A stretch of DNA of 64,000 nt, from contig NZ_CP040093.1 in assembly GCF_006016075.1 (NCBI RefSeq), positions 1,901,501-1,965,500 on the forward strand, in the 5' to 3' direction. Each line of letters opens with the position of its first letter. Position 1 is the stretch's first letter. The notes below the pieces were generated by a model, which ran no database searches, was not told the DNA's origin, and saw only the letters and a list, made by a program, of their open reading frames with translations. The DNA comes from Caloramator sp. E03 (GTDB lineage Bacteria > Bacillota > Clostridia > Clostridiales > Caloramatoraceae). Positions 1-9,341 of this stretch are shown here, piece by piece. The position numbers and the translations under genes are program-made.

Positions 1-2
1 AA

Positions 3-305
3 AAACGTTATACAGGTGATTATGAACCTTTATATCATAAAAAAGGTCATATACCAAAGGCAATAAATATACCGTGGGAAAAGAGCATTGATGATGAAGG
101 AAAGTTAAAAGATATATACATACTTAGAGAGAATTTTAAAATATTGGAAAACAAAAAGGAGATTATTACTTATTGTGGCTCAGGGATTGAGGCTGCAATA
201 AATTACATTATTCTTGATGAGATAGGATATAATGTAAGGCTTTATGCTGGTAGTATAAGTGATTGGATAAGCTATGAAGAAAATGAACTTATAGAAGGTA
301 AATAA
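3..305 (+). CDS. Sulfurtransferase (rhodanese), C-terminal part
   Basis: The window opens inside this gene, so only the last 100 codons are visible. They form a C-terminal catalytic rhodanese domain. The active-site loop reads CGSGIEA, with the cysteine that carries the persulfide, and is followed by a helix and the LYAGSISDW strand typical of thiosulfate/3-mercaptopyruvate sulfurtransferases. The upstream residues GHIPKAINIPW are the usual entrance of this domain. Such enzymes move sulfane sulfur from thiosulfate or mercaptopyruvate to an acceptor. Whether the protein has the usual inactive N-terminal rhodanese domain cannot be seen. It ends at TAA just before a bidirectional terminator. Confidence 0.85.
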   Translation, partial: KRYTGDYEPLYHKKGHIPKAINIPWEKSIDDEGKLKDIYILRENFKILENKKEIITYCGSGIEAAINYIILDEIGYNVRLYAGSISDWISYEENELIEGK

Positions 306-332
306 TAGAGGAGTATTTTAGACTCCTCTATT
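304..332. terminator. Bidirectional terminator between rhodanese and MBL genes
   Basis: An 11-bp perfect stem (304-314 with 322-332, core TAGAGGAGT/ACTCCTCTA) with a 7-nt loop lies between two convergent genes. It starts at the stop codon of the rhodanese gene and contains the stop codon of the minus-strand MBL gene at 318-320. A/T-rich tails follow on both sides. Confidence 0.75.
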
Positions 333-1214
333 AAAATAATAAAGTTTTCCTCCTTCTATGGAATAGTCTATAATGTTTTCATCGTAAAGATATTTTATAA
401 AAGCAGATACCGCTGAAAGGTTTAAATGATATTGTCTAAAGTCCATATTTAGACCATTTAATATAGCAATGTTTTCAAGCAAATCCTCTCTTGTTAGAGG
501 TTGATCAAGAAGTTCTAAAATTAGTTTTTTATATTTTTCGATGTTATCAATATTCTTGTCTACTAAAGATAAGAATTCATTGTGAGTTAAAAATTCATTG
601 TAGTGCCCTAATACAAAATAATCAGCATCTATATTTTTTAGCATAGATAATGTATCAAGGCTTTCCTTTATATTAAAAATAAAAGGAAGAGAATATTTTT
701 CTATTATTTCACAGCTAAAAACTGCATCTCCTACAAAGCAAACTTTTTCAGGGGTTATAACACCTATCTGTTCTATGAAATGTCCTTTTAATGGTATTAT
801 TTCAAATTTTTCATCGCCTATTTTATTGATTCCATATTCAAGTATGTAATCAACTTCAGTTGAAGTTGAATTTTTTTCAATGCCTTTTAATGGTGAGGAT
901 GAAAAAAGCATTGTTGGAAAAAGATCAGGATTTTCTATATATATCTTTTCATAATATGAAGAATAGACTATACATCCTGGATAAGTAGTTTTAAAGTATT
1001 TATTACCTCCACAATGATCAAGATGGCTATGAGTATTTATTATATATTTTGGTTTTAGATTATTTGCATTAAGGATAGCATCTATTCTTTTAGCAGAAGT
1101 ATTATTTATTCCTGTATCTATAATAAGGCAGTTTTTATTTTTAAATATATAAATACCTGAACTTGTAGGGGCATCTATAAAATAAGTATCTCCTTTTATT
1201 TTATTAAGCTTCAT
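318..1214 (-). CDS. Metallo-beta-lactamase-fold hydrolase
   Basis: A 298-residue protein with the metal-binding signature THSHLDH at residues 61-67, an upstream DTG turn, a later GHFIEQIG segment and a VGDAVFS aspartate. This is the glyoxalase II/MBL arrangement for a binuclear metal site. The C-terminal 80 residues look like a helical, winged-helix-like extension, as in MBL proteins with an appended domain. The substrate cannot be told from sequence. A good SD (AAAGGATG) precedes the ATG. It is convergent with the rhodanese gene and divergent from cwlD, so it is probably transcribed alone. Confidence 0.8.
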   Translation of the reverse strand: MKLNKIKGDTYFIDAPTSSGIYIFKNKNCLIIDTGINNTSAKRIDAILNANNLKPKYIINTHSHLDHCGGNKYFKTTYPGCIVYSSYYEKIYIENPDLFPTMLFSSSPLKGIEKNSTSTEVDYILEYGINKIGDEKFEIIPLKGHFIEQIGVITPEKVCFVGDAVFSCEIIEKYSLPFIFNIKESLDTLSMLKNIDADYFVLGHYNEFLTHNEFLSLVDKNIDNIEKYKKLILELLDQPLTREDLLENIAILNGLNMDFRQYHLNLSAVSAFIKYLYDENIIDYSIEGGKLYYFNRGV

Positions 1215-1339
1215 ATAAACACATCCTTTTAAGTGATAATATTAACATAATAATATCTTAGGGAAACCCTTTTTTCAACATTCATTTATTATAGAAAAGT
1301 ATCATATATTAATAATGATTTTTAAGATGAGGTGGTTAT

Positions 1340-2052
1340 GTGAATAAAAATGCTAAACAAATTATAATAATATTTATTATAGTAGCAGTAATTGCAGCTT
1401 TTGATTTTACTTATATTAACGTTTTTATATCAAAACTCATTCCAACAGGTCATAGGGTTGTAGTTGTAGATGCAGGTCATGGGGGATAGATGGGGGAGCA
1501 GTAGGGAAATCAGGTACAATTGAAAAAAATATTAATCTCGAAATTGCCAAAAAGTTAAAGGCCTATATTGAAGAAGGTGGAGATGTATGTATTATGATAA
1601 GGGAAGTTGATGAAGGTTTATATAGTCAATTAAATACTTTGGAAACTAAAAAAAGGCAGGATTTAAAAAAAAGAAAAGATATTATTAATGAATATAAGGC
1701 AGATGCTTTTGTAAGTATACATTTAAACAGCTTCCCTCAAGCTCAATATTATGGTGCCCAGGTTTTTTATCCTAAAGGTGATAAAGATAGCGAGCTCTTT
1801 GCAAAGATTGTCCAAGAGGAACTTATAAAGATTTTAAATAGAAATAATAAAAGAATTGAAAAAGGTACTGATGATTATTATATAATAAAAAACAACAATA
1901 TACCTTCTATACTTGTAGAGTGTGGTTTTTTATCAAACCCTGAGGAAGAGAAACTTTTAAATGATCCAAATTATCAAAATAAAATAGCCTGGGCTCTTTA
2001 CTATGGCATAATGAAATATTTTGCGACATATAAAAATGATACCCATCAATAA
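1340..2052 (+). pseudogene. cwlD: N-acetylmuramoyl-L-alanine amidase, CwlD type, frameshifted
   Basis: From a GTG at 1340 with SD GAGGTGG the gene encodes a short N-terminal membrane anchor (about residues 6-25) and then the Amidase_3 start VVVDAGHGG with its zinc-binding His. The frame then hits TAG at 1487. A shift of -1 restores IDGGAVGKSG and the rest of the domain, including SIHLNS and VECGFLSN, to the stop at 2050-2052. The break is at a run of five G (1481-1485); six G would restore a protein of about 237 residues, the usual CwlD size. CwlD helps form muramic-delta-lactam in the spore cortex, needed for germination. It is either a real mutation or an undercalled homopolymer. An internal ATG at 1594 would give only a catalytically incomplete 152-residue fragment. 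Confidence 0.8.
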
Positions 2053-2087
2053 GAAAAATATGGTAAGATGATAATTGGAGGGATACA

Positions 2088-3485
2088 ATGGGTAAAATAT
2101 TGAGTTATTATATTATGCCTCATCCTCCTATCATTATTCCAGAAATAGGCAGGGGTGAGGATGAGAAAATTAAAAAAACTAAAAATTCTTTAAATGAAAT
2201 TGCCATGGAGATTAAAGATCTTAAACCTAAAACTATAATTATAATTACACCCCATGGGCCTATATTCAGGGATGCTATTGCAATAACTAATATGCCTACT
2301 ATTAGAGGGAATTTTGCAAAGTTTGGAGTACAGGATGTAGAGCTTAATTTTGATATTGATACATTTCTTACACAAAGCATATTAGAATATGCAAATAATT
2401 TTAACGTTTCAACGGTTTTAATAGATGATAAAGCTATAAAAAGGTATAAAATTGAAAAAGGACTTGACCATGGTTCAATGGTTCCTCTTTATTTTGTTAC
2501 AAAGCATTATAATGATTTTAAATTAGTACACATAACTTATGGAATGCTTTCGAAGATTAATCTATATAAATTTGGAATGGCAATAGAAGAAGCTGTAAGA
2601 AATATGGATTATGATGCAGTAGTAATTGCAAGTGGGGATTTATCTCATAAATTAACTGATGATGGTCCCTATGGATATAATAAATATGGTCCGGAATTTG
2701 ATAATAAAATAATAAAACTTATTGAAAATATGGATATTGAAGGCATATTCACGATGGACAATAAATTGATTAGTGAGGCGGGAGAGTGTGGACTTAGATC
2801 TTTTTATATCCTTTTTGGGTGTCTTGATAAATTAAAGGCTAAGGCTACATTTTTATCTTATGAATGTCCATTTGGAGTTGGATATTCAGTATTTGAAATC
2901 CATAGGATAAAAGAAATGGAGAGCAGATTGCCAAAGATAGAAGAAGCAATAAAAGCTAATAAAAATACAATGGTATATAGTGATGCTTATTTAAGGCTTG
3001 CAAAAGAGAGCCTTGAGTATTATATAAAAAATGGCAGGTATATTAATATTCCTGACTATGTACCGAATGAGATGTTGTTAAAGAAAAACGGAGTTTTTGT
3101 TTCAATAAAAAAGAATGGGCAGCTTAGAGGATGTATAGGTACAATATTTCCAGTAACTGAGAATGTAGCAATAGAAATAATACGAAATGCTGTTGAGGCA
3201 GGAATTAATGACCCAAGATTTTATCCTATAACTGAAGAAGAACTTGATGAACTACAATATTCCGTTGATGTTTTAATGGCTCCGGAAAAAGCTACAAAAG
3301 ATATGTTAAATCCTAAAAAATATGGTGTTATTGTAAGAAAAGGATTTAGAACAGGGCTTTTACTTCCCGATTTAGATGGAGTTGATACTGTTGATAAGCA
3401 GCTTGAGATTGCTCTAAGTAAAGCTAATATATCTCCAATGGAAGATTATACAATAGAAAGATTTGAAGTTATAAGGCACAGGTGA
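2088..3485 (+). CDS. amrA: AmmeMemoRadiSam system protein A (LigB-like domain fused to AMMECR1)
   Basis: A 465-residue two-domain protein. Residues 1-275 are a class III extradiol dioxygenase/MEMO-like domain with the candidate metal-binding pieces MPHPP, TPHGP, DHGSMVP and SGDLSH. Residues 290-465 are an AMMECR1 domain with the hallmark LRGCIGT followed by NDPRFYPIT. The reaction of this family is not established. The radical SAM partner starts only 4 nt after this stop, so the two form one operon and probably one pathway, as in the widely conserved AMMECR1-MEMO-radical SAM triad. SD GGAGGGAT precedes the ATG. It lies 35 nt after cwlD and may be cotranscribed with it. Confidence 0.85.
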   Translation: MGKILSYYIMPHPPIIIPEIGRGEDEKIKKTKNSLNEIAMEIKDLKPKTIIIITPHGPIFRDAIAITNMPTIRGNFAKFGVQDVELNFDIDTFLTQSILEYANNFNVSTVLIDDKAIKRYKIEKGLDHGSMVPLYFVTKHYNDFKLVHITYGMLSKINLYKFGMAIEEAVRNMDYDAVVIASGDLSHKLTDDGPYGYNKYGPEFDNKIIKLIENMDIEGIFTMDNKLISEAGECGLRSFYILFGCLDKLKAKATFLSYECPFGVGYSVFEIHRIKEMESRLPKIEEAIKANKNTMVYSDAYLRLAKESLEYYIKNGRYINIPDYVPNEMLLKKNGVFVSIKKNGQLRGCIGTIFPVTENVAIEIIRNAVEAGINDPRFYPITEEELDELQYSVDVLMAPEKATKDMLNPKKYGVIVRKGFRTGLLLPDLDGVDTVDKQLEIALSKANISPMEDYTIERFEVIRHR

Positions 3486-3489
3486 TTTT

Positions 3490-4476
3490 ATGATAAAAGA
3501 AGGTATGTTTTATGAAAAAGCTAATGGCTTTGTTGAATGCAGAATATGCCCTAATAAGTGCAGGATTAGAGAAAATGGTATAGGAGCCTGTGATGTTAGA
3601 ATATGTATAGAGGGAAAGATAAAGTCTATTAATTATGGTGAAATCAGCTCTATTGGGCTTGATCCTATTGAGAAAAAGCCTTTATTTCATTTCAAACCTG
3701 GAAAATACATCCTGTCTGTTGGGAGTTTTGGATGTAACTTTAAATGTGGTTTTTGTCAAAACTATTCAATATCTTTTGGGAGGCCTCAAACAAAATATAT
3801 AGAGCCCAAGGAGTTAGTTGACTTAGCGGAGGATATGAAGATAAAAGGTAATGTGGGTATTGCCTTTACTTATAATGAGCCTACAATATGGTACGAATAT
3901 GTATATGATACATCAAAGGTTGCTAAAGAAAAATCAATTGATGTAGTACTTGTAACCAATGGCTATATTAATAAAGAACCCCTTGAATATCTTTTACCAT
4001 ATATAGATGCTATGAACATAGATTTAAAGGCTTTCAATAAAAATTTTTATAAGGATATTTGTAAAGGGAAAATGGAAAGTGTTCTTAAAACTATAGAAAT
4101 GTCAAGTAATATATGCCATATAGAAATTACAACTCTTCTTATAAATGGATATAACGATTCTAAAGAAGAGATTAAGCAACTATGTAAGTTTATATCAAAT
4201 ATTAATCCTAATATTCCTCTTCATCTTACAAGATACTACCCAATGTATAAGTTTTCACAGCCTGCAACACCTATTGAAAAAATATTGGAGTGTAGAGATA
4301 TTGCTTTAGAATATTTAAACTATGTTTATATTGGCAACGTACAAGGAATTGATGAGAATACATATTGCCCTGATTGCGGCTGCATTATTGTTGAAAGGAG
4401 AGGATATAATATTAATCTGTCGATAAGTGAAAATAAATGCCCAAGATGTGGAAAGAAAATTAATATTGTAATATGA
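3490..4476 (+). CDS. amrS: AmmeMemoRadiSam system radical SAM enzyme
   Basis: A 328-residue radical SAM protein. The 4Fe-4S cluster motif CNFKCGFC is at residues 82-89. An N-terminal cysteine set (CRICPNKCRI, then GACDVR) and a C-terminal zinc ribbon (CPDCGC and CPRCGKK) flank the barrel, as in the family of pyruvate formate-lyase-activase-like enzymes paired with AMMECR1/MEMO proteins. The family is expected to make a 5'-deoxyadenosyl radical; the target is unknown. The 4-nt gap to the upstream gene implies translational coupling. No terminator is obvious directly after the stop. Confidence 0.88.
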   Translation: MIKEGMFYEKANGFVECRICPNKCRIRENGIGACDVRICIEGKIKSINYGEISSIGLDPIEKKPLFHFKPGKYILSVGSFGCNFKCGFCQNYSISFGRPQTKYIEPKELVDLAEDMKIKGNVGIAFTYNEPTIWYEYVYDTSKVAKEKSIDVVLVTNGYINKEPLEYLLPYIDAMNIDLKAFNKNFYKDICKGKMESVLKTIEMSSNICHIEITTLLINGYNDSKEEIKQLCKFISNINPNIPLHLTRYYPMYKFSQPATPIEKILECRDIALEYLNYVYIGNVQGIDENTYCPDCGCIIVERRGYNINLSISENKCPRCGKKINIVI

Positions 4477-4574
4477 TTTTTTTATTCGCTAATATTCCCC
4501 AGGAAATATAGACAAATGTAAAATCAAGTTGAATAAAAAGTAAAAACATAATCTGTTTTAAAATAACAATAAGT

Positions 4575-4693
4575 ATGGAGCCAATGGTTAAATGATAAAA
4601 AAATTAAGAAGTTCTTTTTAAGAAGTAAAAAATTTATTACAATAGAACTTCTTAATAATTTATCAAATATGATTAAATACTATATGGCTCCAT
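4575..4693 (-). terminator. Long imperfect inverted repeat, likely terminator of the Na/Pi gene
   Basis: Directly behind the stop codon of the minus-strand Na/Pi gene lies a nested inverted repeat. The outer arms are ATGGAGCCA (4575-4583) and TGGCTCCAT (4685-4693). A middle block is TGATAAA/TTTATCA. The inner 13-bp perfect stem is 4603-4615 with 4644-4656. Read on the minus strand the inner hairpin is followed by a T run, which fits a Rho-independent terminator. The extra outer arms are unusual and could also mark a small relic element. Confidence 0.55.
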
Positions 4694-6316
4694 TTAATTT
4701 TGACTAAGTACTATTTGAGATATGTTATGCGAATGATCTCCTATCCTTTCAAGGTTACTTATTGCATCAAGGAATATGGTTCCACTTTCAGGATTACAAA
4801 TTCCTTTATTGAGCCTATCAATATGGTCTTTTCTAAGTTGTTTTTCTATGCTATCTATTTTTTTCTCTATCTGAATAACAGATTGTGCTGAATTAATATC
4901 ACCAAATTCAAGAGCGTTTATTGAATTATTTGCAGCTTCTAAAACTGTTTCATACATGAATTTAAGCTCTGTTTGTGCTTCAATTGAAAATTTTAATGAA
5001 TTTTTAAATTTATTTTCAGCAAGTTCCAATAAATTTTCAGCATGATCTCCCATTCTTTCAATATCGTTTACAACATGGAATAGAGATGTTACAATAATTG
5101 ATTCATCTTCAGAAATTGAGCTGTTTGACAGTAGTACCAAATATGATGTTATTTCCTTTTCAAGGTAATTTATAAGCTCTTCTTTTTTATATATATCTAT
5201 TTCAATGTCTTCATTAAAATTTGTAAAACATTCAAGGGTTTTTTCAACATTTTTGATAGCAAGGCGTCCCATACGTACTGTTTCTTTCACAACTTGTTGC
5301 ACAGCAACCGATGGAGTTTCTAAAAGCCTTTTATCAATGTATTGAAGGGACATTGTCTCCTGCTCACTATCTTTACCGGGAATAATTATATTAACAAATT
5401 TAACAAGGAGAGGAATAAGTGGAGCTTGAATTATTGTATTTGTAATGTTAAATATAGTATGGGCATTGGCAATTTGTCTTTTTATGCTACCTCCAAGCAT
5501 AGGAATTGCATGAACTATTAATGGATATAAAACCATGAAAATTATAGTTCCAATAACGTTAAATGTAAGGTGTATTAAGGCAGCCTTTTTAGCGTTTTTC
5601 CCAGTTCCTATGGATGCTAAAAGTGCTGTAACGCAGGTTCCTATATTGCTACCAAGCAAAAGAGGAAGTGCTGCTTCAAAGCCTATTGCACCTTCAGCAG
5701 ATAGTGCTATTAGTATGGCAATAAATGCACCACTGCTTTGTATAATACCAGTTATTACTGTTCCTGCAAGAACAGCAAGAAGAGGATTGTGGCTTAATAG
5801 GAGGATTATTTTGGAAAATTCAGGATTATTTTTTAAAGGTTCCATTGAAGTTGACATAATAGTCATTCCTACAAAAATTACTCCAAAGCCTAAAATAATT
5901 TCTCCCAAGTCCTTAATCTTTTTCTTTTTTGCAAATATTGTAATTATTGCACCTGCTGCAAGGATTAAAGGAGCAATATCTGAAAGATTAAATGCAATTA
6001 TTTGTGCTGTAATAGTAGTACCAATGTTTGCACCCATTATAACGCTTGAAGCTTGATAAAGATTCATAAGACCTGCATTTACAAATCCAACAACCATTAC
6101 AGTAGTTGCGCTGCTACTTTGCATAATTGCTGTAATAATAGTTCCAACTATGACACCCATTAGTTTATTTGTTGTTAAAACTTCAAGTATTTTTTTTAGC
6201 TTATTTCCGGCTGTTTTTTCAAGGCCTTCACCCATGATATGCATTCCATAGATAAAAAGCCCTAATCCTCCAAGCATCGTGAAAATGTTTTTGTAACCCA
6301 CACTAACATCCCCCAA
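4694..6316 (-). CDS. Na/Pi cotransporter family protein with PhoU-like C-terminus
   Basis: A 540-residue membrane protein. The first 310 residues hold two Na+/phosphate-cotransporter repeats with the QSSSATT and QSSGAF signatures and many hydrophobic segments. The last 190 residues are a soluble PhoU-like four-helix bundle with the E..D..R..DH patterns (NDIERMGDHAENL and NLERIGDHSHN). This is the YjbB/NptA-type architecture, importing or exporting phosphate with sodium at the cell membrane. A second copy with the same layout is at 29648-31261. Start ATG follows TTAATTTGGGGGATGT, a good SD. Its terminator is the inverted repeat just downstream. Confidence 0.9.
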   Translation of the reverse strand: MGDVSVGYKNIFTMLGGLGLFIYGMHIMGEGLEKTAGNKLKKILEVLTTNKLMGVIVGTIITAIMQSSSATTVMVVGFVNAGLMNLYQASSVIMGANIGTTITAQIIAFNLSDIAPLILAAGAIITIFAKKKKIKDLGEIILGFGVIFVGMTIMSTSMEPLKNNPEFSKIILLLSHNPLLAVLAGTVITGIIQSSGAFIAILIALSAEGAIGFEAALPLLLGSNIGTCVTALLASIGTGKNAKKAALIHLTFNVIGTIIFMVLYPLIVHAIPMLGGSIKRQIANAHTIFNITNTIIQAPLIPLLVKFVNIIIPGKDSEQETMSLQYIDKRLLETPSVAVQQVVKETVRMGRLAIKNVEKTLECFTNFNEDIEIDIYKKEELINYLEKEITSYLVLLSNSSISEDESIIVTSLFHVVNDIERMGDHAENLLELAENKFKNSLKFSIEAQTELKFMYETVLEAANNSINALEFGDINSAQSVIQIEKKIDSIEKQLRKDHIDRLNKGICNPESGTIFLDAISNLERIGDHSHNISQIVLSQN

Positions 6317-6506
6317 ATTAATATTAGTATTTTAAACAAAATAAGTTTAATTATTTTTTATTGATTATTTATTTTTACAAAATTATATCTTAATATAATG
6401 ATAGTATTTAATTGAAAAATTATCAATAAAATAGTTTTTAAGTCAATGACGTGGAAAAGCAATATAAGTAATATTTATATATTCAATATATAAGGAGTAA
6501 AAAATT

Positions 6507-6540
6507 AGAGGATATACCTTCAAAAGAAGATATATCCTCT
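6507..6540 (-). terminator. Rho-independent terminator of the levR-type gene
   Basis: Stem AGAGGATATA (6507-6516) with TATATCCTCT (6531-6540), continuing after a 2-nt mismatch as TTC/GAA, loop AAAA. On the minus strand it is followed by a run of T. It lies 6 nt beyond the minus-strand stop codon at 6546. Confidence 0.75.
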
Positions 6541-6545
6541 TTTAT

Positions 6546-9220
6546 CTAAGATGACTGTTCATGAAACAGAAAACTAATTAAATAGTAAATTTCATTGTCT
6601 GACATCTCAATATTATATTTATTAAATAAAAAAACAATTTCTTCTTGGATTGTTTTATAAGTATCAATATATTTGCTTGCAAATACATCTTTATTAGGAA
6701 ATTCAACAGGGGGTTCACCCTTTTTTAATCTGCTTATTGTAAAAGCTAAATGAAGAATAATTCCTATTAGTGTTTCATCATCTAATGTTATTGACAGCTT
6801 AGAAGCTATTTTGTTTAAAACACTAAGTATATCGTTATAAAGTATATCTCCATCAAGGTTATCAATATTTTCTTTAAGAATTAAGTTCATTTTTATAAGA
6901 GTGTTTTTTGCATCAATTATTTCTTGAAGTTCATTTATTACTTTCATGCTTATTACATCGTACATACTATATTGTTTTATATCCATATCAACTTTAAAAG
7001 AAGAGACAACAAAAAGTATTTCCTTTTCTTCCTGTATTTTTTTATCTGCTGAGTGAAGTATTTTACATCAATGCAATTAAGAGGTATGATTTCAAATATA
7101 TCCTTATCAAATTTCAGATTTTTATTTAAAAAGCTCTTAAGTGCTACAGAACCACCTTCTCCAGTTAGGCAAGCAGTTATTATTGCAAATTTATTTTTAT
7201 TATTATTTGGCTCTCTAAGATTTCTGTTAAGTTCCATTTGTGAGTTTACAGATAGGACTTCTTTGTAAATATCATCAAGTGAGAAGCCTAAAAGTGCTTT
7301 TCGTGTAGCTTCCAAAACATGTAAAGTTGAAACAAGAGGTATAACTTTTACTGGAACATTAAATTCTTTTTCTATTATTTCTCCAAAGGTTGTAAGTGAT
7401 CCCATATCTACGAGTATAAGATAACCGCTTGTACAAAAATTTTCTTTAATTACTTTTCTAAGCTCATCTAATATTTTCAAAGGGTTGATTTCTATAGGAG
7501 CATTTATTCCTATTACGTAGTCTTCTCCTAGAAGTTTATTTGATACATCTGCCATAGAAGTGGCTGTGGATTCTCCATGTGCAATAAGTATTATTTTTAC
7601 TTTTTCAAACAGTTTCTGGCCATATTTTTCTTCTGGAAGTAAGAATATAGCTAAATACCCAGCTTCATCATCAGGAATCGGATGATGAATAAAATCTTCA
7701 ATTATTCTTTTAGCTTCAAGAGCTATCTTAAATTCTTTTGGATATAATTGCTTTATTTTATTTATTTGAGGATTTACTATAGACTTATTTGTGTTAACTC
7801 TCTTTATTAAGGTATCAATATGCAGAGCTAATGCTATATACATGTTACTGCTTATATTGATTTTAGATGACATTGACATGAAATAAACTACTTTATCCAC
7901 ACATTCTAAAACATCCTTACCAAGAATGTTAAAAAGGCTTTTCCTATTAATTTCATCAGTAACTCCGCTAATATACTTGCTAAAATATCTTGTGATATCT
8001 TTTTCAAGTATATTTTCAATATTAATGTCAGAAATACCTTTGGATTTTAATTCATCTAACTTTTGCTCTATAATTTCATATATGCTGTTGTTATCATTGC
8101 TATCAATATAAGGAATATTATCTCCTGAATTGGAAAACTTAAAAAACTCTATATCTTCTCCTACAAGTTTATTCCACATTATCCTGTGTTCTTTTTCTTT
8201 ATATAGCCCTTCCCTTATATAACTTGGAAGAGACCCACTATAAATTCTAACATCAGGTCTTATATTTGTTAAAAATTCAGAATATGCCTTTGCACAAACA
8301 AGCTGAATATCGCTTTTGAGCTGACCTATATTATTTGGACAATCATAAGACAGAAAAGCTCTTATTGTATTTAGTGATACATATATATCTCTGTTTAAAC
8401 GCATACTTTCGTGTTTAAAGAAGCTTTTTATAAGGAAAAGACGTTCTTCTAAGGTTCTATTTTTTAGGGATGGTATATTTATAATCATAGGAATTCTTCT
8501 TGTGAAGGTTTTTAATAAAACTGAATCGGGATTTTCAGTAGTGGCAGCTATAATTAAAACATCTGATGTTCTATTCTCATTATCTCCTATACGTCTAAAA
8601 TAACCAGTATCAAGGTACATAAAAAGAGCTTCCTGGCCTTCAGGTGGCAGCCTATGAACTTCATCAAGAAAAAGTATACCCCCATTTGCTTTTTCAATAA
8701 GACCTGTTTTATTTTCTTCAGCTCCAGTATAAGCCCCCTTTTTCACTCCGAAAATCTGGGAAGTAAGGAGCTGAGGATTGTTGCTGTAATCTGCACAGTT
8801 AAAAATAATAAATGGAGAGTTTTCATTTTTTACTTTCATTTCAATGGCATATTCATGCATTAATGAAGCAAACATAGATTTCCCAACGCCAGATTCTCCA
8901 AGTATCAAACAATTCATTCCTTTAGGAGGATAAAGTATTGCTGCTTTCATTTGTTCTACTGCTTGTTTTAAACTTATATTATTTTTCACAAACTCATCTA
9001 TTTTAGAACTCTTTAATGTAGTGTTTTGGTCTTTTGAAACAAAATATAGAACAGGTCGTCCAGAGGATTTATATACTTTTCCTTCCTTACATAGATTATT
9101 AAGCTCATGGCTTACATTAGCCCTGCTTATATTTAAAATTGATGAAATAGTTTGTGCATCAAGTCCTGTTCCTTCAGGTTGATTAAGTAAATATGTGTAT
9201 ATTTTTTCTTTTCTATTCAT
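6546..9220 (-). CDS. levR: LevR/ManR-type sigma-54 activator with PTS regulation domains, split by a -1 frameshift
   Basis: The 5' frame (9220 to 6977) encodes a DNA-binding winged helix (residues 1-60), an AAA+ sigma-54 activator domain with Walker A GESGVGKS (108-115), the sigma-54 contact loop GAYTGA (162-167) and Walker B FLDEVH, a PRD, an EIIA-Man-like domain with phospho-His in IAHGES, and an EIIB-like domain (ITACLTGEGG). A -1 shift at the A7 run (7037-7043 on the plus strand) leads into a second frame ending at 6546 that encodes the final PRD. Together they give about 890 residues, the normal LevR length. The run reads A AAA AAA in codon phase, a canonical -1 slippery heptamer. Homologues activate PTS operons from -24/-12 promoters and are controlled by PTS phosphorylation. 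The target is almost surely the cellobiose-type operon from 10896. The break could also be a homopolymer sequencing error or a real mutation. Confidence 0.87.
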
Positions 9221-9237
9221 ATACTGCCTCCTTATAT

Positions 9238-9250
9238 AAGGATAAGTTTT
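9238..9250 (+). repeat. Direct repeat flanking the IS, left copy
   Basis: AAGGATAAGTTTT at 9238-9250 recurs exactly at 10573-10585, on the other side of the transposase gene. Part of it is probably the target-site duplication; the exact length is unclear because the T run may overlap the element end. Confidence 0.65.
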
Positions 9251-9270
9251 GTTAAGTTATATGATATTTG

Positions 9271-9341
9271 AATTTCATCTCTCCTTTGAGTTATCTTATA
9301 TATAGCCAAAAACAAAATACCTCCGAAGGAGAGATGAAATT
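9271..9341 (+). promoter_or_regulatory. Hairpin sequestering the transposase ribosome binding site
   Basis: A perfect 16-bp inverted repeat, 9271-9286 with 9326-9341. The right arm contains AAGGAGAG, the SD of the transposase, and abuts the ATG at 9342. A transcript entering from outside would fold and hide the SD; a transcript begun inside the 39-nt spacer would lack the left arm and be translated. Such protection from read-through translation is known for IS10 and IS50; here it is inferred from structure. Confidence 0.65.

Noticed and set aside
1255-1275. AGGGAAACCCTTTTTT as a terminator
   Set aside because: The stem is only 4-6 bp with a 3-nt loop and lies in a divergent promoter region where no transcript should end.
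7926-8111. Antisense open frames inside levR, secA, tex and other large genes
   Set aside because: They are frame shadows of well-supported genes, without ribosome binding sites or recognisable domains.
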